A DNA stretch of 64,000 bases. It comes from Phascolomyces articulosus. Taxonomy: Eukaryota; Mucoromycota; Mucoromycetes; Mucorales; Lichtheimiaceae. The translations under genes and the position numbers were made by a program. The stretch is taken from the NCBI GenBank assembly GCA_025677815.1, contig JAIXMP010000013.1, forward strand, positions 620,001-684,000, read 5' to 3'. Positions 58,701 through 64,000 of the stretch are shown here, piece by piece. The first letter of the stretch is position 1; the number at the start of each line of letters is the position of its first letter. The notes beneath the pieces were generated by a model that had not been told where the DNA came from, searched no databases, and saw only the letters and a program-made list of their open reading frames with translations.

Positions 58701-61159
58701 CTATGGTTCATCCGGTTTTCTTTCATGATAATCAATTTGACTTGCATAATAAAATGAAGATCGACTATCCGGCTTTTGTCCTAGTAGTAACCCATTATTG
58801 GCAATGGGCGCTCTATTGCTGCTATTTAATGACGAGAAGTTGTCATTTTGCTTCTTTCCCGAACCATCTCCTTCACCATACTCTGCTCGTCGATGGCGTA
58901 GGAGAACCGCACTTAATGCTACAATAGCACCACCTATTATCTAAATTACATCACATTAGAATATATACGTAATGTAATATAATTATTTTCAGTGGTTCAT
59001 GTATTGAAAGAAATTGTCTATATTATTCAACTTACTGCAACGACTCCACCACTTATTACACCAGCAATCACACCTGCGCGTACATGAGAACTCTGCTCAT
59101 TCTTATTTTTATCTGCCATAATTTTATCATATGTAAAATTAGTTATATATATACTCTATACCATCATATTTACCTAAGTATTTTTAATTATATCCACATA
59201 CCATGATAATCTGATGAGCTTTCTTGTGTTTCAGTGTCACTTGTACCTACGACAGCACCATTATCAGTGTTGATCGAAGTTGGTAAAGATGGTGAATTTG
59301 TAGTTCTCGTCGGAGAATCAAATACTGTTGTGTCATTATTCATATCTGTTACTGTGGTCACCATACTGGTTGTTCCATTTCTTGTCAACCAATATACATT
59401 GGGATGGTAATCAGAAATCCAGGTCCATGTAGAAGTACTTAACAGATGTACGCTATTAGTACCATGATGTTCGTCACCAGTTCCTAATCCAAACCCTACA
59501 AGCATCAGGTCTTCATCCACCAAATGTGCTTTAAATATAATAGTATAGTAAATAAAGGATTAATTTAGCATATAATGAACAACTCACTACTCTAAATGTA
59601 TTGAGTGATATATAAATTGATTCTCTTACCGTAGTGGTATTTTCGAGGTAATGGTGGTTCACCATAAACAGAAGGTGCTGACCATCGCATGGTTGCAAGT
59701 TCCAAAACAAAAATATCATTGAGCGTTTTAAAACTACCGTTTTCCTCTAAAAACAAATAAAAATAGATCATGTAAACGGTCCCTCTCCTTTTAAAATATA
59801 TTTGTTGTTTGTCGACTGTTGGGATGTGTATTACCAATGGTGCTACCACCAAAAACAATAATGGAATTGCCATCTGAACCTGTATAAAAATTTATTTAAT
59901 TCTTGAAGATATTATGTCAAACGCACTCTATCGTATATATTTGCATAAAATAAATGTCATAAAAAAAAGATTTACTTAGAACCGCAGAATGACCTCCCCT
60001 CGGTGCCGGTATATTTCCAATGGCTGTGACATTCTGCCATTGGCTTTCAGCAGCATCAAACTTCAGTAATGAATTCATAGAAACTGGATTTAATGTATGT
60101 TGACCTAAAGGATCCGTTACATTGCGTGAATAAACAAGACCACCAATAATAATAATATTGCCATTGGGTGTAAGCGTTGCTGTATGATCTAGTCGTGGAG
60201 CGGGTGGGTTTGAAATATCTGGATAGTTGTATGACCATGTCTAGATTTTAAAACATACTAAGCTATAATTACGCATTCTCTCTTTCTTCACTCTATTTAG
60301 AATATATTCATGCTTATATACTACATACATTGGTGTCGATGACCATCCATCGATTATCATATACCACTGTATTACTTCTCAGATTACTATATATATTTTA
60401 CATTTAAGATTAAAGTTAATCACTTTCATTATTTTTTTTGACAATACAAGATAATTACCTTTTACCACCCCATATCCATACTCGGCCTTGATTATCAGAC
60501 GTTGCAGAATGTCGAATTCTAAATAATATTATCACCAAATGAATATATTCTTTCTCTTGGAAAGCTCTTATATAAACAACACATACCTTTGTGCCGGCAG
60601 ATCACCAAATACTTGAGGTTTTACCCATACATTTTGATAAATATCGTATACTAAAGTATCTCCTGTTGTTTTCATATGATCTCCTTGGCCACCATGAATC
60701 AAGAATTTATTTTCATCCAGCAAATTTGCCGCTGCAAAATATCCCAAAGGCTGTAAAGCAGCATCTTTTACTGATCGAACCTCTTCCCATAAAGGTTCAT
60801 CCACACTCCATGGTTCAAATAATGATAATCGATACATGGTATTTGTTGGCATTTCTTCATAAAATACTGACATATCATTAATGCAATTACGGTCAATGAT
60901 ACCACCATAACAATATAAAAACCCTGGAGTTAAAACGCAATCTATTGTAAATTTTTGTTAGTTTCGTTTGATAAAATGTATCTTCTATCTGAACATCCAT
61001 TTGATTACCTGTACCCCATCTTGGCGTTGGAAATTTTTGTTCATCTTTATCATCTATACGGTAAGAAAGTCTAGTTGCTGTACCAGCAGCAGCGATTATT
61101 TGTAGGAAAAATGAAATGGTGATAGCAGTACTAGCCGCTACTTGTAAACTAAGTAACAT
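58701..61159 (-). CDS. kelch-repeat protein with signal peptide and C-terminal membrane segment
   Basis: Cell-surface or endomembrane protein with a kelch beta-propeller. Minus strand, multi-exon, from ATG at 61159 to TAG at 58701. Residues 1-27 form a signal peptide (ITISFFLQIIAAAGTA). Kelch motifs: GFLYCYGGIID, NKFLIHGGQGD, GRVWIWGGK, GNIIIIGGL, NSIIVFGGSTIG, each followed by the usual ...W or R-HSA / DHTAT elements (RHSATSDNQG, RLDHTATLTPNG, RGGHSAVL). A Ser/Thr-rich stalk follows. A Gly-rich transmembrane helix (AGVIAGVISGGVVAIIGGAI) then leads to a basic RHRRAEYGEGDG cytoplasmic tail. This single-pass layout is frequent in Mucoromycota, but the partner is unknown. The exon order was read through at least nine exons; borders in the middle are less sure. 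Confidence 0.85.
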
Positions 61160-62447
61160 AAAATTACAACAAAAGAATGTAAAGGAAGAAAAGAATAAAT
61201 AATAGAGAAAAGAACATTAGAGAAGAGAGAAACATGATCAAAATATATGAATCATTACTTTTATTATTACAGCAAATATATATTAACTTTAGTAAAATAA
61301 GAGTGCGAAACTATAAAGTTTTAGATCATGTTAATATGATAATATTATGTCTCCCACTCCTTATATAGTACTGTTTCACATTTAATTTTCTTGCCATGTC
61401 TTATTATATCAATTCATTACAGCGACACTGCTCCATCATATCATCTTCAACTCCTTTTTTTTTGTTTTTCTGGAAAGTATTAAACATTGTGAGCGTATAT
61501 ATATATATTGAAAAAAGCTTATATATTTACTTTAAGCCGATTCTGGAACCGAAGTAAATAGTCTATCAATCTTGATTTCATCCAAAAAATGGTCGAATTT
61601 CTGAATTGGACTTGTTTGGTGAGGGGAGCAAATGTTTGATGTTTGTATACAAAGAAAGGTACTTTCCTCCTATTTTATTTTGTTGTTTTTTAAGAATCCG
61701 AACAAATTATTATATACCTACTTTAATGCATTAATGAGAGAAAAATGGTGGTGTTTGTCCAATATATAAGGATGTAGTATTGAAGGGACTAATATTTTCA
61801 AATCATGAATTGGCATAAAATAACATTTATATTGCTAAAACTTGAAGAAGTGAATATAGCAATATGAGGCATAATATTACATCATCATCATCAGAATAAT
61901 AATATAAAGCATGGTATACTTTATAATTAAACTCTATGAGTTCGATTAGAACTATGGTATATATAAATATGTAGTAGAGCAAAATGTCCAGATAGTTGTT
62001 GAAGTATCAGAAGATTTTTTCATAACATCATGTATATACAGTGGTTCATACCATAGGAATATAGACTAATATTATTGTTTCTAAAGACTAATCCAATATA
62101 TTGTTGGATAACATATAGCATAACTCTGAAATGATGTATTGTCAAAAAATTCACTTTGGTTCGTATCGTAAAGAATGAAAAAGAAAGTGGTTGAAGAAAG
62201 TTCTCATAGGTGATATTTTGAGAGCGGAATTGATCCTTGTTTCTGACCAATGAATTTGATATCATGGCGGCCTTATAAAAGTTCCCACGGGTGCTTCAGT
62301 CGCTTTTTTTTTGTTCCATTCCCCACTTTTTTCTCTTTTTTTTTTTTCCCTCTCTCTCCCCCTTCTCCTTTTATTTTTTATACATACACCAACCTCTCTC
62401 TCTCTCTCTCTTTCACTCCTCCAATAGATATATACATATATTAAACA
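61160..62447. other. intergenic between divergent kelch and BCKDHB genes
   Basis: No gene seen; shared promoter region. TA tract at 61497-61510, and a long pyrimidine-rich tract (about 62302-62422, including a CT repeat at 62395-62412) just before the dehydrogenase start. Confidence 0.6.
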
Positions 62448-64000
62448 ATGTCAATCATATCCAAAGTCGCTCGTCGCTCAATATCCATTCGAGTTTCTCA
62501 GGTAATTTTTGATACGATCACCTTTTCAGCATATGAATTGATTATCTAAAACAATAAAAAAAATTACAGCAAAAACGCGGCTATGCTGCTGGTACAGCAC
62601 AACCACAAGACGGTATACAACAAGGTGTTGCTTATTCACATTTACTGAAACGCGGTCCAGAAGATGCCTTGCGTAACCCTGAATTGGCTCATATTAGCGC
62701 TGTCAATGGTATATAGACGAAGAAAAGCACGCCAAAAAAAAAGTTGCTATCTTTTAAAAGAAAGCCTGGGAAAAAATTAATTGATAACGCTCGAAATTAA
62801 AAAAAATTGTATAGGTGAAACCACAAAAATGAATTTATTCCAAGCTGTCAACGACGCCATGTCAATTGCCTTGGCTACAGATGATAATGCAGGTAATAAA
62901 ATAAAAGGAATGATAACATGCAAATGTCATTTTTACCATGACAACTAAAAAACAAACATTAACGATTCATTCATTTTTTTAAAATTATGATACAGTTGTA
63001 TTTGGTGAAGATGTGTCATTTGGTGGTGTATTCAGAGCAACAACAGGACTTGCAGAAAAGTTTGGCAAGGATCGAGTATTCAATACCCCGTTGACAGAAC
63101 AAGGTATTGCTGGTTTTGCCATTGGTATGGCCGCTGTGGGTCATACTGCTATTGCCGAAATCCAGTTTGCCGATTACATTTTCCCTGCTTTTGATCAACT
63201 TGTCAATGAAGCTGCCAAATATAGATACCGCTCTGGAAACCAATTTAATGTGGGCGGTTTGACTGTTCGTGCCCCTTGCTCTGCTGTTGGTCATGGTGGT
63301 CACTATCATTCTCAAAGTCCTGAAGCTTTCTTTGCTCATTGCCCTGGTTTAAAGGTAAATTTATCATTGCGAAGGAAAACGGAGGGGATGTGAAGAAATA
63401 AAATAACTAAATTTTGGGGGATGTTTTAGATTGTTAGTCCTCGTAGTCCTATTCAAGCCAAGGGTCTTTTACTCGCATCCATTCGCGATCGTAATCCTGT
63501 CATCTTTTTCGAACCCAAGAACTTGTACCGTGCTGCAGGTAAAAAAAAATTACCATCCATTTATTTTTTGGGATAATTTTCTCACGCTGTATTATCGGAT
63601 TAACAAAAACTAAACCAAATTTAAAAAAAAAAATTATAGTGGAAGAAGTACCAGTAGCCGATTATGAATTACCTTTGGGTAAAGCTGAAGTCTTGAAGAA
63701 GGGTTCCGACGTCACTATTGTAGGTTATGGTGCACAAATGTATACCTTAGAAAATGCAATTCAATTGGCAGAAAAGAAAATGCCTGGTTTGAGCTGTGAA
63801 TTGATTGATTTGAGAACCATTGTACCATGGGATGTGGATACCGTTGTTGAATCAGTAAACAAGACAGGTCGTTTGGTAATTGCTCATGAAGCTCCTAAGT
63901 CCAGTGGTATGGGCGCTGAAATTGCTTCTACTATTATGGAACGATGCTTTTTACGATTAGAAGCACCTATTCAACGTGTATGTGGTTGGGATACACCTTT
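62448..64000 (+). CDS. bckdhb: branched-chain 2-oxoacid dehydrogenase E1-beta, 5' part
   Basis: Beta subunit of the mitochondrial E1 that decarboxylates the 2-oxoacids of Leu, Ile and Val. The 3' end is beyond the window. Exons 62448-62501, 62580-62708, 62815-62892, 62996-63354, 63430-63538, 63640 onward, phases close. The N-terminus [18 protein letters not shown] is Arg/Ser-rich without acids, a mitochondrial presequence. Family landmarks: [96 protein letters not shown]-type [10 protein letters not shown], and [17 protein letters not shown]. The GHYHSQS stretch marks BCKDH rather than pyruvate dehydrogenase E1-beta. The last bases (CGWDTPF) precede the usual end. Confidence 0.95.

Overview
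The window is eukaryotic nuclear DNA from an early-diverging fungus, most likely Mucoromycota (Mucorales-type). The genes are intron-dense, with short AT-rich GT-AG introns of roughly 60-125 nt. Intergenic DNA is very AT-rich with many A/T and TA microsatellites. The gene complement is fungal: Lro1-type PDAT, Ebp2, Cus2/HTATSF1, Siw14, Cdc73, RPL7, secreted GH51, S41 and multicopper oxidase. Nothing bacterial or viral was recognised. No tRNA gene and no CRISPR array were seen.

Layout. 47-2122 (+) 3' part of a phospholipid:diacylglycerol acyltransferase. 2700-6764 (+) a kinesin-7-like motor with a predicted C-terminal membrane anchor. 9610-10629 (-) Ebp2-like ribosome biogenesis protein. 14257-15783 (-) RING-H2 protein with a myristoylation-type N-terminus. 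16792-19349 (-) membrane-linked RBR ubiquitin ligase. 20737-22708 (+) HTATSF1/Cus2 splicing factor. 23113-24582 (+) low-complexity/coiled-coil protein. 25075-27372 decayed genes, including a Tc1/mariner-type transposase. 28518-30651 (+) alanine aminotransferase. 30884-33248 (-) WRAP73/WDR8. 34284-36327 (-) secreted multicopper oxidase. 36328-40523 a gene-poor region with MITE-like elements. 40524-41516 (+) Q-rich regulator-like ORF. 42123-43565 (+) ribosomal protein L7 with an intronic C/D snoRNA. 45043-48177 (-) GH51 arabinofuranosidase. 49757-50108 (-) duplicated rpl7 fragment. 50340-52151 (+) Cdc73. 53338-55476 (+) secreted S41-type peptidase. 55769-57429 (-) MMTAG2-like RS protein. 57540-58525 (+) Siw14-type phosphatase. 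58701-61159 (-) membrane-anchored kelch protein. 62448-end (+) 5' part of branched-chain 2-oxoacid dehydrogenase E1-beta.

These are mostly unrelated housekeeping genes; there is no operon or obvious gene cluster. Four encode secreted or cell-surface proteins (multicopper oxidase, GH51, S41 peptidase, kelch). Several act in nuclear gene expression or ribosome synthesis (Ebp2, HTATSF1, RPL7 plus its snoRNA, Cdc73, MMTAG2).

The most notable result concerns gene structure. When the reading frames are reconstructed, the conserved proteins can only be made by including extremely small exons. The GH51 gene needs a 2-nt exon (45955-45956) that completes the codon of the predicted catalytic nucleophile Glu, plus a 7-nt exon and a 6-nt first coding exon. 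The kinesin needs consecutive exons of 6 nt and 4 nt just after its P-loop. With these included, both full gene models close in frame (643 and 795 codons). Other points: a GC-AG intron in rpl7 hosting a snoRNA predicted to target the conserved LSU Gm805 (yeast numbering) site; a DNA-level duplicate of that intron with a mutated D box; an 18S rRNA 3'-end fragment at 44636-44676; and a Q-rich ORF in which an in-frame stop lies inside a 156-nt possible exitron.
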